A stretch of DNA of 64,000 nucleotides from Vibrio jasicida CAIM 1864 = LMG 25398 (GCF_000400365.1 NZ_BAOG01000045.1:1-64000); one strand, 5' to 3'. Positions 45,491-54,268 are shown, counted from the stretch's first letter. Made by a program: numbers and translations. Notes: generated from the letters alone by a model not told the origin.

Positions 45491-45510
45491 CTCATTTCTC
45501 CAATCAATAT

Positions 45511-46005
45511 TCACTCGCTTTTTAGAAAGCGTTCAATCTTTGGTTTGATGGTCATGGATGTAATGGTCATCAACACCATTGCTACAGGTAACGCAGCGAA
45601 AAGTCCTTTTAACCAAGCAGATCCAAATACGGATACGTCCTCAAACCCTATGTTGTTAGCAGCGGTGATAAACGCCATAACGGATTCCATAATCAGCGCC
45701 ATAAAGACACCAACGACAAGGTTTTTCTGCTTTTCACTGGCTCGGCTAAATAACTTGCCAACCAGTTTGGTCATTAGCGTCATCATCACCATGCCCGTTG
45801 GCACAAGGACGACAATCGCCATTAAGAATGAGTGCAGCCAATCGCTGAAGAAAGAATCGGAATAGCCTACGTTCATGTAAGTCATTACGCCTGTCAGTGT
45901 CCCTCCCATTAGTGTCATCATCCCTAATACAACAGCAATTTTATGAATCAGTGGCGTCTTCGCCGGTTGTGTCAGTTCATTCGACATGGTCAAGGATTCT
46001 GTCAT
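45511..46005 (-). CDS. DUF2798-type four-helix membrane protein
   Basis: 164 residues with four hydrophobic segments arranged as two similar halves (VVLGMMTLMGGTLTGVMTYMN and VVGVFMALIMESVMAFITAAN). The repeated layout, with Asn and Gly in the second helix of each half, is typical of DUF2798. Function unknown; often near MarR-type regulators. First gene of the minus-strand pair facing marR, with two palindromic operators in the shared promoter. Confidence 0.78.
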   Translation of the reverse strand: MTESLTMSNELTQPAKTPLIHKIAVVLGMMTLMGGTLTGVMTYMNVGYSDSFFSDWLHSFLMAIVVLVPTGMVMMTLMTKLVGKLFSRASEKQKNLVVGVFMALIMESVMAFITAANNIGFEDVSVFGSAWLKGLFAALPVAMVLMTITSMTIKPKIERFLKSE

Positions 46006-46038
46006 TCAATTCTCGCTCTTGAAGTTACCCTCAATTAA

Positions 46039-46081
46039 GTTGATAATGTCAACTATAGTTATTTGGTTGACAATGTCAACC
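46039..46081. promoter_or_regulatory. Twin palindromic operators in the marR/DUF2798 intergenic region
   Basis: Two related palindromes, GTTGATAATGTCAAC (46039-46053) and GGTTGACAATGTCAACC (46065-46081), with centres 27 bp apart, between divergent starts. They have the size and symmetry of MarR-family sites, and the second lies 20 bp before the marR start, consistent with autorepression. Confidence 0.8.
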
Positions 46082-46101
46082 ACTTTTGTTTGGAGTGTTA
46101 C

Positions 46102-46536
46102 ATGTCGAATCCAAAATCGCTGGATAATCTGTTCCATCTTGTGCACGTCTTAAAGCGTCAACTGCACGAGCAAATTGAGCAACTAGAACTCCCTATCGCG
46201 CCTATGCATGTGCGGGTGATAAAAATCATTAGCAAACAGTCACCATGTACTGCAATGGATGTGGTGAACTTCTTAAACCGAGATAAAGCACAAGTCACAC
46301 GCTTAATTAAGACATTGATTGAAGAAGGCTTTATTGAGAAGAGACCGAATCCAGAAGATAAACGTAGCCAGTGTTTGTTGACCACCGAGAAAGGCAATGA
46401 AGTGTTATCGAATATCAAAGCCGTCGATGCTGAGATCTTTCAAAAGATGACGTTAAATGTGTCTGAGGAAGAGCTAGAAGCGTTCCAACTTGTCGCTGGG
46501 AAACTGGCTGAAAACCTGTCGAAAAAGCCAAGCTAA
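46102..46536 (+). CDS. MarR family transcriptional regulator
   Basis: 144 residues from ATG 46102, chosen because GGAG lies 8 bp upstream; the frame is open to 46063, but that would run through the operator. Winged-helix features are clear: TAMDVVNFLNRDKAQVTRLI (recognition helix) and EKRPNPEDKRSQCLLTTEKG (wing with the D-x-R signature). Divergent from the DUF2798/DUF3861 genes with twin palindromes between. Likely a repressor of itself and that pair; the ligand is unknown. Confidence 0.9.
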   Translation: MSNPKSLDNLFHLVHVLKRQLHEQIEQLELPIAPMHVRVIKIISKQSPCTAMDVVNFLNRDKAQVTRLIKTLIEEGFIEKRPNPEDKRSQCLLTTEKGNEVLSNIKAVDAEIFQKMTLNVSEEELEAFQLVAGKLAENLSKKPS

Positions 46537-46605
46537 AAAATGGTAATCATTTAGAAATCAGTTCAGCTATTATGGATTATTGGCTGAACTGAGGTATAGA
46601 AAGCA

Positions 46606-47127
46606 CTAGCAAACCACCTCTTCTAGCGCGTGATAAACGAGTTTTCCATTAACTGTTTTGCTTTCCATTAGAGCGATAGAATAAATGGGAAGTAGTAAAG
46701 GTGATATCTCGACAGCATCAAGTGACGCTTGTTGATCGACATGGCGAGCAAGTGTGATGTGAGGAACATAGTCACGCGACTCCGTCACAAAGCCATGCAG
46801 TTCTATTGCCTCTATGAGTTCGTTTTGCAATGTTGTAACCGCTAAATTATCTTTAATCCCCAACCACGCCAGTTGTCTGCCACTTTGGCGAAATGAACCT
46901 AGATGATCGACGGTAATCTGCTCACAACGACTGCGAAGTTGATGAAAAATATCAATAAGACGCTGCGTTTCTTCTTCTGTCGATTCACCGATAAAAGCCA
47001 ACGTAATATGAAAATTATCGACGCAAGTATAGCGCCCTTCTATCTCATGCTGTTGAAGCCTATCTTGGATCTGCTTGAGCTGTGATTTACTGCCTTTATC
47101 AAACGTGAGGGCGAAAAATAATCTCAT
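46606..47127 (-). CDS. thpR: RNA 2',3'-cyclic phosphodiesterase (ThpR/LigT)
   Basis: 173 residues, 2H phosphoesterase superfamily. The two catalytic HxTx motifs are visible: HITLAFIG (His40) and HITLARH (about residue 125). The enzyme opens 2',3'-cyclic phosphate ends of RNA and can join tRNA halves in vitro. Cytoplasmic. A fragment of a VOC-family gene lies directly upstream on the same strand. Confidence 0.92.
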   Translation of the reverse strand: MRLFFALTFDKGSKSQLKQIQDRLQQHEIEGRYTCVDNFHITLAFIGESTEEETQRLIDIFHQLRSRCEQITVDHLGSFRQSGRQLAWLGIKDNLAVTTLQNELIEAIELHGFVTESRDYVPHITLARHVDQQASLDAVEISPLLLPIYSIALMESKTVNGKLVYHALEEVVC

Positions 47128-47137
47128 TTAAACGCTC

Positions 47138-47275
47138 CTACAACCACTCTAAACCTTCATAAGACTGATGCTTTATGCTCTCTAATCGCGAGTACAAATC
47201 ACCACTGTGGATTTCTAATTTGTGCCCATCAGGATCGAGAAGATACAACGAATCCCCTTCACTCTTGTGTGTCAT
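47138..47275 (-). pseudogene. C-terminal remnant of a VOC/FosA-like glyoxalase-fold gene
   Basis: A 45-codon frame ends at TAG 47138 and contains SEGDSLYLLDPDGHKLEIH followed by SGDLYSRLESIK. This is the C-terminal metal-binding strand and tail of FosA/glyoxalase-family (VOC) proteins, with the Glu metal ligand. The remaining two-thirds of such a protein is absent: upstream lie only the lpxL terminator and lpxL itself. It is best read as a truncated gene relic. Confidence 0.7.
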
Positions 47276-47320
47276 TATTGTGGCAAACAACCAAGCAGAA
47301 ATGAATCGACAGATAAAAGA

Positions 47321-47344
47321 AAGCCCAGAGCGAACGTCTGGGCT
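47321..47344 (-). terminator. Terminator of lpxL
   Basis: AGCCCAGA and TCTGGGCT form a hairpin just past the lpxL stop; the minus strand continues with TTTCTTTTA. Confidence 0.75.
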
Positions 47345-47350
47345 ATTGAA

Positions 47351-48298
47351 CTACATTGCAGGAGCTAACTGAGGCTTATACAAACAGCACTCGCCGCTCG
47401 GTCTGGTTTTAAAGCGTCTGTGCAACCACATATATTGGCTTGGACTCGCTAAAATAGATTTCTCTACAATCTTGTTTACAAAAGCGGCAGCTTGGTCTGG
47501 ATCGTTTTTCGGGAATCCTTCAACCGGAGCACTAATGGTTAACGTGTAGTGCCCGTTGTCACCTCGCACCATAGTAAATGGCACAATGGCACAGTCTGTT
47601 GCGTCAACCAACAAACTTGTACCCGTTGTGGTACAAGCACGCTTAACCGCAAACAAAGGCGCAAACGTTGAACGACGCGTCCCGTAGTCATGATCCGGCG
47701 CATACCAAACACGTTCGCCAGTATTCAGCGCATTCAGCATAGCTTTCACATTTTTGCGATCAATCAACGTTCGGTTGGAACGCGAACGGCCTTGATATTG
47801 AAAATAGTCAAAACAGGGATTGTTATTTGGACGGTAAACGCCCATACCTGATTTTTTAATACCAAACGCTCTTGCGCCTAACTCTAGGTTCATAGAATGA
47901 ACGGCAAGCATTAAAGCACCTTTGCCCTGTTTTTCTAGAGCTTCGATGTGTTCCATCCCCTTGATCGTCACGTGTTTGTTGACACGATTATCAGACCAAA
48001 ACCAAGCCATTGCGGTTTCAAATAGTGCAATACCCGCGTTGTCGATATTGTCTTTTAAAATTGCTTCACGCTCTTGAGCACTCATATCGGGAAAACACAG
48101 CTCTAAATTACGTTTGATCGTGACTTGACGCTTTTTCATCAGTCGCATAGCAATACGACCAATTCCGCTTCCTAGCGATAGCTGTACACGAAAGGGAAGA
48201 AGGCTAAGAAGATACATGATCCCTATGATGATCAATGTACCCCAATAGCGAGGAGCCAGAAATTCTGCCTTGAATTTTGGTGTATTTTGCTTATTCAT
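47351..48298 (-). CDS. lpxL: Lipid A lauroyl/myristoyl acyltransferase (LpxL family)
   Basis: 315 residues. It aligns by eye with E. coli LpxL throughout (PRYWGTLIIIGIMYLLSLLP, NLELCFPDMSAQERE, GVYRPNNNPCFDYFQ, WYAPDHDYG, MWLHRRFKTRP). The catalytic H-x4-E motif is HSMNLE. One N-terminal membrane anchor. It adds a secondary acyl chain to Kdo2-lipid IVA at the inner membrane. Vibrios carry several paralogues, so the exact acyl chain and position are uncertain. Confidence 0.92.
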   Translation of the reverse strand: MNKQNTPKFKAEFLAPRYWGTLIIIGIMYLLSLLPFRVQLSLGSGIGRIAMRLMKKRQVTIKRNLELCFPDMSAQEREAILKDNIDNAGIALFETAMAWFWSDNRVNKHVTIKGMEHIEALEKQGKGALMLAVHSMNLELGARAFGIKKSGMGVYRPNNNPCFDYFQYQGRSRSNRTLIDRKNVKAMLNALNTGERVWYAPDHDYGTRRSTFAPLFAVKRACTTTGTSLLVDATDCAIVPFTMVRGDNGHYTLTISAPVEGFPKNDPDQAAAFVNKIVEKSILASPSQYMWLHRRFKTRPSGECCLYKPQLAPAM

Positions 48299-48546
48299 GA
48301 ATGTGTCATCAGACGAAACTCGCCTATAAAATCCTTAAAAACAACGATAAATGAAAGTAACTTTTATCATTGAGTGTGCTTATTATAGAAACTAAAGCGC
48401 GCGGATTTTATGGTTGTTCGACACAGGACACAATAAGAACTTTCTGATCTTGCGGTTGTCCGTAGCAAGTTAGACAAAAAAGAGGTGATTTCGCTCGAAT
48501 CGCAACAAAAACACCACACATAATGCTTACAACGTGCGGCATATGG

Positions 48547-49488
48547 CTAACTGACTTTTAATACCGAAGCATCCAATATCCCCTTCTCAACCAAATCTGT
48601 AAGGATGACTTTAGTTTTTTCTCTGAACAGATCGCGTAGCAATCTCACTGTTGGCGTAATTGATTGACGGCTCGGGCAAATCAACCACAGTTCTGTCGGA
48701 GTGGGTTTATATGCACTCATGACATTGACGACATTTCCTGTAAGCAAATCTTGCGACATATCCAAACAAGACTTTATCGCTAAGCCCTTTCCAGAAACAC
48801 ACCAACGCCTAACGAGATCGCCATCATTGGAAGCGCGATTACCTTTGAGTTTAATTTTGTGCTCGTTATAACCATCATTAAATCCCCACACGTCCTGCAA
48901 TGTATCGTGCAGTTGGTACAGCAAACCATTGTGTTCGATTAAGTCTCGCGGAGTCTTTGGTGCGCCGTGCTCTACAAGGTATTCAGGGGTTGCGCACAAT
49001 AGCCTAGGCACATTGCAAATTTTAAAGCCGTACATGTTGGAGTCTGTTGGTGCTCCATAGCGCAGCGCCATGTCTACCGAGTCTCGGTAAAAGTCCACGT
49101 TACTGTCGCTGATGTTGCTTCTCAACGTGACCTTTGGATAGCTATCCATAAATTCATCGAGCCAAGGTGTGACTAAATTTCGCCCTAAATCGGAAGAGAG
49201 CGCGATTCGAACTTCTCCATCGATAATATCCAGATCTTCACGCATATTCTGTTTCGCGTGTTCTAACATTTCTAGCGCTTTTTCACACTGAGGAAGGTAA
49301 CGCTCACCCGCACTGGATAAACGCAAATGACGTGTAGTTCGAACAAATAATTCTGCCCCTAAGGAGGCTTCAACTCTCTTCACCGCCGCGCTGGCAGTTG
49401 CCGTTCTCATGTCTAACGCCGTCGCAGCTCCTGTGATGCTACGAAACTCTGCAACTTTGAGCACGACTTGAAGATCTTCAAGCAACAT
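48547..49488 (-). CDS. LysR family transcriptional regulator
   Basis: 313 residues. The N-terminal winged HTH (FRSITGAATALDMRTATASAAVKRVEASLGAELF) is followed by a LysR substrate domain. It is divergent from a LysE-type exporter gene, the classic arrangement in which the regulator senses the exported compound and activates the exporter. The intergenic region (about 260 bp) should hold the LysR site. The region downstream (48299-48546) holds no gene. Confidence 0.9.
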   Translation of the reverse strand: MLLEDLQVVLKVAEFRSITGAATALDMRTATASAAVKRVEASLGAELFVRTTRHLRLSSAGERYLPQCEKALEMLEHAKQNMREDLDIIDGEVRIALSSDLGRNLVTPWLDEFMDSYPKVTLRSNISDSNVDFYRDSVDMALRYGAPTDSNMYGFKICNVPRLLCATPEYLVEHGAPKTPRDLIEHNGLLYQLHDTLQDVWGFNDGYNEHKIKLKGNRASNDGDLVRRWCVSGKGLAIKSCLDMSQDLLTGNVVNVMSAYKPTPTELWLICPSRQSITPTVRLLRDLFREKTKVILTDLVEKGILDASVLKVS

Positions 49489-49745
49489 ATTATCTAATCC
49501 TATTTGATAATCTTCGAAAAATTATGCGGTTTGAGCTAGGTTATTATGCTGCATCCGAACAGGAAGGAAAGAGGAAAAATAAAACCATATAAATTTACGC
49601 CAGCCAGCACACAATCACGATCGTTCTTCAAATCTGTGAAAAACACTGGCTTTCGTAATAAGCGCCATTTGTTTTTCCCTGCACGCAAGTGTACAGTCTC
49701 GCCTATCTTAGGTGATGCCAATCTTTTGCTTTAATTGGAATAATA

Positions 49746-50375
49746 ATGAATCTCGACACCTTGCTCGCTTTTGGCGGTATTGTTTTCTTCCTTGCTGTCA
49801 TTCCCGGTCCCAATGCTTTGCTGATTTTATTTACTGCACTCACGCAAAGCCGCCGTTTCGCGATCGCCAATATCCTCGGTGTTGCGCTTGGTTTTTTAAT
49901 CCATGCGTTTGTTTCCGCAAAAGGATTGAGCTTGCTGCTCTCTCAGTCTGCACTTGCATTCAACATTCTAAAATGGATGGGCGTAGCGTATTTGATTTGG
50001 CTTGGTATCAATAACCTCAAAAGTGGCTTTAAGCTCGCAGACAAAAAATTGAAATTCGACCGTAAGATTGAAAAGCACACCTTGAAGCAAGCATTCGTTA
50101 AAGGCCTTCTGACAAATTTACTCAACCCGAAAATCGTCCTTTTTTACTTGTCTATCTTTCCGCAATTTGTCAAACCAGAACATATTCTAGAGCAGAGCAT
50201 GATGCTAGGTGCGTTACAGGCAAGCATTGTGGCAAGCTGGTTCTTGTTTGTGATTTTCTTCGCGACAAAAGTAAAGGCGACACTGACCTCTCCTAAAACC
50301 AGTAAATGGCTTAATTACGTCAGCGGCGGTTTGTTTATTTTCTTCGGAATTAGTTTGGCCAATACCCGCTTCTAG
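49746..50375 (+). CDS. LysE/RhtB family amino-acid exporter
   Basis: 209 residues, about six membrane segments. VIPGPNALLILFTAL is the family motif near the N-terminus, and LTNLLNPKIVLFYLSIFPQFV the second signature. Exports an amino acid or homoserine-lactone-like compound; substrate unknown. Divergent from the LysR gene. It is a distant paralogue of the exporter at 42.6 kb. Confidence 0.9.
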   Translation: MNLDTLLAFGGIVFFLAVIPGPNALLILFTALTQSRRFAIANILGVALGFLIHAFVSAKGLSLLLSQSALAFNILKWMGVAYLIWLGINNLKSGFKLADKKLKFDRKIEKHTLKQAFVKGLLTNLLNPKIVLFYLSIFPQFVKPEHILEQSMMLGALQASIVASWFLFVIFFATKVKATLTSPKTSKWLNYVSGGLFIFFGISLANTRF

Positions 50376-50429
50376 GTAATCTAATCAAACGCAACACTCG
50401 CTTTAGGGCGTGTTTGTGTTTGCTCGCTT

Positions 50430-50546
50430 CTAACCGAAGAACGCCGCTAACAGCAAGATAACCACAAACAACAAAGCCATTAACCCTAATAAATAGGACA
50501 GTTTTCCCGTGCCACCTTTCGGTGTTTGATTGCAACATCCCATCAT
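50430..50546 (-). CDS. Small membrane protein, 38 residues
   Basis: Starts with ATGATG and has AGGAG 3-6 bp upstream. The N-terminus MMGCCNQTPKGGTGK carries a Cys pair, and one hydrophobic segment (YLLGLMALLFVVILLLAAFFG) ends the protein. Good ribosome site, membrane segment and Cys pair argue for a real gene, though it is below normal length limits. Function unknown. Confidence 0.6.
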   Translation of the reverse strand: MMGCCNQTPKGGTGKLSYLLGLMALLFVVILLLAAFFG

Positions 50547-50847
50547 ATTCTCCTACTTCTGTTTCATTCGAGTCGCACTCAATCTAGACCTTCCCCTAAG
50601 GGCAGAGTCAAACAATGGTGTATTTTCATCAAATTTCTAGGTTTCTGGTAATAATTAAATCGCTATAAATACCTTTACTTATATGCATTTTTTGATTCAA
50701 TCTTGCGTTTTTTAAACAACGCAATCGATTATATTGATTACGAATAAACCACTGAGATTTCGGTTCATTTTTGAGTAAATACATACCATTTTTGGCTATA
50801 TACCCGCTGATTCTCACAGACCTACAATACGCTCGTCTTACTTGTAG
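50547..50847. other. Intergenic region, no gene seen
   Basis: About 300 bp between the small membrane protein and the APC permease leader. AT-rich; it should hold divergent promoters. Frames here look random. Confidence 0.4.
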
Positions 50848-50875
50848 CACGCGGGTTCTACAACCCAAACGCGTG
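50848..50875 (+). promoter_or_regulatory. Hairpin in the leader of the APC permease gene
   Basis: CACGCG-GGTT and AACC-CGCGTG style arms form an imperfect stem ending 22 bp before the start codon. An overlapping alternative, TTGTAG/CTACAA (50843-50863), would exclude it. Could control translation; no known class. Confidence 0.35.
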
Positions 50876-50897
50876 GCTCAATCACTAAAGGTATCGA

Positions 50898-52325
50898 ATG
50901 AGCAATATCGCCAAATCCGCCGTCAAACTCAGTGTCTTTTCTGTCATCATGATTACGGTTACGTCCGTCGACAGCATAAGGAACATTCCGGGTGCCGCCT
51001 TATTTGGTAGTCACGCAATTTCTTTCTTCTTGTTGGCTGGATTGTGCTTTTTCGTCCCGACAGCTTTAGTATGCGCAGAATTGAGCACCACTTATCCGCA
51101 GCAAGGTGGCGTATATTTATGGGGTAAGGAGACCATTGGGCCAAACTTCGGGTTTGCTACCGTGTGGTATCAATATGCGGAAAATATTGTTTATTACCCG
51201 CCACTGATTTCGTTCATTGTCGCCACAGGGGCATATCCATTCTTCCCTGAACTAGCACAAAACAACATTTTTATGCTGGTGATGATTAACGTGATTTTCT
51301 GGGCACTAACCTTGGTGAACATCTTTGGGTTACGTTTATCATCAATCATCACCAATGTTTTCGGTACTTTAGGACTTATCTTCCCTATTCTTCTGATCAT
51401 CGGTCTTGGGGGCTATTGGGCCTACACAAACCCTAGTGAGTCGCATATTTCACTGCGTCACGCATCAGATTGGTTACCCGATTTTTCACAAGATGGCATT
51501 GGGGCTGGCTTTACTGCCGTGGTATTGTCATTAACCGGCTTGGAGATCACCACATCATACGCCAGTGAAGTCGACAATCCGCAAAAGACCTATCCAAAAG
51601 CATTGATTTTCTCTACTGCTCTCATCTTGGTGTCCTTAACAGCATGCTCACTGTCTATCTCTTCCGTTGTATCGAGTGATCATTCAAGCTTGAGTGAAGG
51701 TGTCATTCTGGCCTTTAAGGCTTTCTTTGATGACTTGAACCTGTCCTTCATGCTGCCAGTTATCGCACTCGCCATTGTCTTCGGTAGCCTAGCAAGCTTG
51801 AACAACTGGATCATCGCGCCGACAAAAAGTTTGCATGTGGCGGCAAAAGATCACTTCATGCCGATGGCGTTATCTAAGGAAAACAAAAACCAAGCGCCCG
51901 TTCCTCTGCTACTGCTGCAAGGTGCGATTGTCAGTGTTCTTTCACTGGTGTTCATCTTGGTGCCAAACGTCAATCAAGGCATGTGGTTGCTGAATATTCT
52001 GATGACACAACTTTACATGGTGATGTACATTTGTATTTTCGTCAGCTTTTTGGTTTCTCGTCGTAAGCACGCCGACATTGAACGCCCATTCCGAGTGCCT
52101 GGTGGGAAATTAGGGATGATGTTAGTCGCCACTTTAGGTTTGATTAGTTGCATGGTAACTATTTTTGTTTCTTTCGACGTGCCTGCTGGCATCAGTGAGA
52201 AGACTGGAGCCTACGCGCTTATCCTAGGCTTTATAGCATTCAGCTTACCTGCCTTGGCTGCTGTGATGTACCGAAATCGTAAACACCGTCGACAAGTAGA
52301 GCTCATTGAGGCAATGGCAAATTAA
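50898..52325 (+). CDS. APC superfamily amino-acid permease/antiporter
   Basis: 475 residues with about twelve membrane segments (VDSIRNIPGAALFGSHAISFFLLAG in the first pair). It resembles the glutamate/GABA and YjeM-type branch of the APC family. Exchanges or imports an amino acid, unidentified. A basic tail (YRNRKHRRQ) ends the protein. Monocistronic, with terminator. Confidence 0.85.
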   Translation: MSNIAKSAVKLSVFSVIMITVTSVDSIRNIPGAALFGSHAISFFLLAGLCFFVPTALVCAELSTTYPQQGGVYLWGKETIGPNFGFATVWYQYAENIVYYPPLISFIVATGAYPFFPELAQNNIFMLVMINVIFWALTLVNIFGLRLSSIITNVFGTLGLIFPILLIIGLGGYWAYTNPSESHISLRHASDWLPDFSQDGIGAGFTAVVLSLTGLEITTSYASEVDNPQKTYPKALIFSTALILVSLTACSLSISSVVSSDHSSLSEGVILAFKAFFDDLNLSFMLPVIALAIVFGSLASLNNWIIAPTKSLHVAAKDHFMPMALSKENKNQAPVPLLLLQGAIVSVLSLVFILVPNVNQGMWLLNILMTQLYMVMYICIFVSFLVSRRKHADIERPFRVPGGKLGMMLVATLGLISCMVTIFVSFDVPAGISEKTGAYALILGFIAFSLPALAAVMYRNRKHRRQVELIEAMAN

Positions 52326-52362
52326 TGTGAATCAACCGCCTCAATCAATCAGAAGTAAGTAA

Positions 52363-52400
52363 CAAAAAAGCCGCAGCACATAACGTGTTGCGGCTTTTTG
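52363..52400 (+). terminator. Terminator after the APC permease gene
   Basis: AAAAAGCCGCA(G)CAC and GTGTTGCGGCTTTTT form a strong hairpin with a T-run, between convergent stops. Confidence 0.85.
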
Positions 52401-52417
52401 CTGTTTCATTCTGCCGT

Positions 52418-52771
52418 TTAATGCCCGGCAGTTTTAGAAAGTAAGTTAACAATCATCACACCGGTGAGAATAAAGCTGATCCCAACGATCGCCGCTAGGT
52501 CGAGTTTTTGCCCGTAAAGGAAATAACCTACAGCAGCAACCAAAACAATACCTGCTCCACTCCAAATCGCATATACGATACCAACAGGCATGCTTTTCAC
52601 TGTTACAGACAGTAGGAAGAAAGCAATCCCGTAACCAATAATGACAATGGTGCTCGGCATCATTTTGGTGAACTGTTCAGTTTTAGGGATTGAAGAAGTA
52701 GCAATCACCTCACATACGATAGCGATAGACAAAGCAACCAGTGGAGGCATAGAAACAAGCATTTTGAACAT
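52418..52771 (-). CDS. Small multidrug resistance (SMR) family transporter
   Basis: About 117 residues from ATG 52771 (the frame extends to 52789; start uncertain). Four membrane segments. The essential SMR glutamate lies in AIVCEVIATSSI, and MPVGIVYAIWSGAGIVLVA is the family signature of helix 3. Exchanges protons for quaternary ammonium compounds or, in some members, polyamines or guanidinium. A CRP-like site lies about 95 bp upstream. Confidence 0.9.
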   Translation of the reverse strand: MFKMLVSMPPLVALSIAIVCEVIATSSIPKTEQFTKMMPSTIVIIGYGIAFFLLSVTVKSMPVGIVYAIWSGAGIVLVAAVGYFLYGQKLDLAAIVGISFILTGVMIVNLLSKTAGH

Positions 52772-52864
52772 AAGGCAATCAACGCTCAATAAAACCTGAA
52801 CTCGATGACATATCGAGTCTCTGAGCGGCGCATTATAATCAAAATCCTTTGATTAGCTATAAAA

Positions 52865-52880
52865 AGTGATACAAATCACA
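52865..52880 (-). promoter_or_regulatory. CRP-like site upstream of the SMR gene
   Basis: AGTGATACAAATCACA, one mismatch from TGTGA-N6-TCACA, with A/T-rich flanks as in the CRP consensus. Confidence 0.5.
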
Positions 52881-52904
52881 TTTACGTGGACGTAATAATC
52901 AAAC

Positions 52905-53582
52905 CTAAAAGTCATTATCTTCTAAATTGATGACACAGCTAGAGCCACTACGAGCAACAAGTAAAGATTCTGGGTCCGCGTAAACAATGTTGTTCAGCCC
53001 CAACTTTTGCATATCATCGATATGGTACGTCCACGCAGCATCGTCAGTATCACAGCCGGCTTTTTGCAACTTTTCACGCTTGTTTATATGGCCATACATT
53101 GTGATTTTAGGGTTAACATCGACCAAAGCAAAAAATGCGTCTTCTTGTTGACGCCATAGACTGAGCGATTCGTGCCACTGCTCAAGTTCTTGCTTATCAA
53201 ACCCGTCTTGCAACCACTCATCGCTCATCGCTCCGCCAAACCACAAAATCTCGGAACCCTTCATGACAAGTGTACTTGGTGCAGCGGTCAAAACGTAGTT
53301 TGCACAAGCCGACGCACAAACACCATTGACGATAAGATGTATCTGATTGTTATACAACCAACGTCCAAGCTCCATGGCCGGACGATACTCACCGGAGTCA
53401 CTGTCAATCATTAATGCAACAACGCCATTTGGCTGAACATTGGCAAGATCAATCACTTGAGCGACTTTTTCTGCAGTGATTTCACCGTTAAAATACAAGG
53501 TTCGACCTTCGATATGTACCTCTTCAGACAAACTGCACCCAAACAAGCTCACGACCAACCCCGCTGCTAGACACTTATTCAT
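52905..53582 (-). CDS. ClpP/crotonase-fold periplasmic lipoprotein
   Basis: 225 residues. Lipoprotein signal with lipobox LFGC (Cys16). The mature part resembles periplasmic ClpP-like proteins: NGVVALMIDSDSGEYRPAMELGRWL followed by LIVNGVCASACANYVLTA, where the serine of CASAC lies at the ClpP-nucleophile position between two Cys. A hydrolase or a protein-binding pseudoenzyme are both possible. Four further cysteines could form disulfides. Probably anchored to a membrane facing the periplasm. A palindrome lies about 95 bp upstream. Confidence 0.75.
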   Translation of the reverse strand: MNKCLAAGLVVSLFGCSLSEEVHIEGRTLYFNGEITAEKVAQVIDLANVQPNGVVALMIDSDSGEYRPAMELGRWLYNNQIHLIVNGVCASACANYVLTAAPSTLVMKGSEILWFGGAMSDEWLQDGFDKQELEQWHESLSLWRQQEDAFFALVDVNPKITMYGHINKREKLQKAGCDTDDAAWTYHIDDMQKLGLNNIVYADPESLLVARSGSSCVINLEDNDF

Positions 53583-53675
53583 GCATCCTCCATGATCCTA
53601 GTTCCAAAAATTGGTTAATCAACTAGAAATGAGTATTAGACACATTGCATATGTAGTTCGTAAAAAGTGGCATAA

Positions 53676-53693
53676 TTTTGACCGATGTCAAAA
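53676..53693. promoter_or_regulatory. Perfect palindrome, FNR-like, upstream of the ClpP-like lipoprotein gene
   Basis: TTTTGACCGATGTCAAAA: seven-base arms around four bases. The core TTGAC-N4-GTCAA is the FNR/CRP geometry with a symmetrical change at the fifth base of each half. Lies about 95 bp before the lipoprotein start. Confidence 0.5.
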
Positions 53694-53770
53694 TATGCAC
53701 ACTAGCGCTTATTAATTTCAATCTTAACGATGAAGAAATAGAGTGATTGAGGTGCGTGGACGGATGACAC

Positions 53771-54268
53771 TTAGCGGAGGGTCCCAGAAGATTCCCAAAC
53801 CATTATTGTCGTCTCTACTCCGTTATGATTCGCTTTGTGTAAAGGACGAAAACCATGCCTAACATATAAGGCTTGGTTATGTGCTTCACATTGTAAGAAA
53901 AGCTTTGCGATACCAAGTTGAAGTACATGGTTTTGAGCGTGAGTGACAAGCGCTGCTGCATAACCTTTTCCTCTTGATGAGAACTCCACATACACGCCAC
54001 CTAACCAATGTTCATACTCTGGAAAATGAACATTTTCACGAATTTTTAACTCCGCCACAGCAGCAAGCTTGTTGTACTCATCATGAAGAACAAAGGCCAA
54101 AGGAAATTCACGTCGACTGTTGGCTTTGAGTAAAACCTTTTCTTGAACTTGTGAAGGCGTAACACCCGGAACTGTGTACGCCCACTCATCAAAATACCAC
54201 TGAGCAATAATGCTAGTTTCATGAGGGAAATCAGCAAGAAAATGGATGTTAGAATTCGGCCCTGACAC
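53771..54268 (-). CDS. GNAT family N-acetyltransferase
   Basis: 165 residues. The acetyl-CoA motif A is GVYVEFSSRGKGYAAALVTHA, followed by motif B (LYVRHGFRPL). It acetylates an amine of unknown identity. Its start touches the stop of the 134-residue gene upstream, so the two form a small operon. Confidence 0.85.
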   Translation of the reverse strand: MSGPNSNIHFLADFPHETSIIAQWYFDEWAYTVPGVTPSQVQEKVLLKANSRREFPLAFVLHDEYNKLAAVAELKIRENVHFPEYEHWLGGVYVEFSSRGKGYAAALVTHAQNHVLQLGIAKLFLQCEAHNQALYVRHGFRPLHKANHNGVETTIMVWESSGTLR

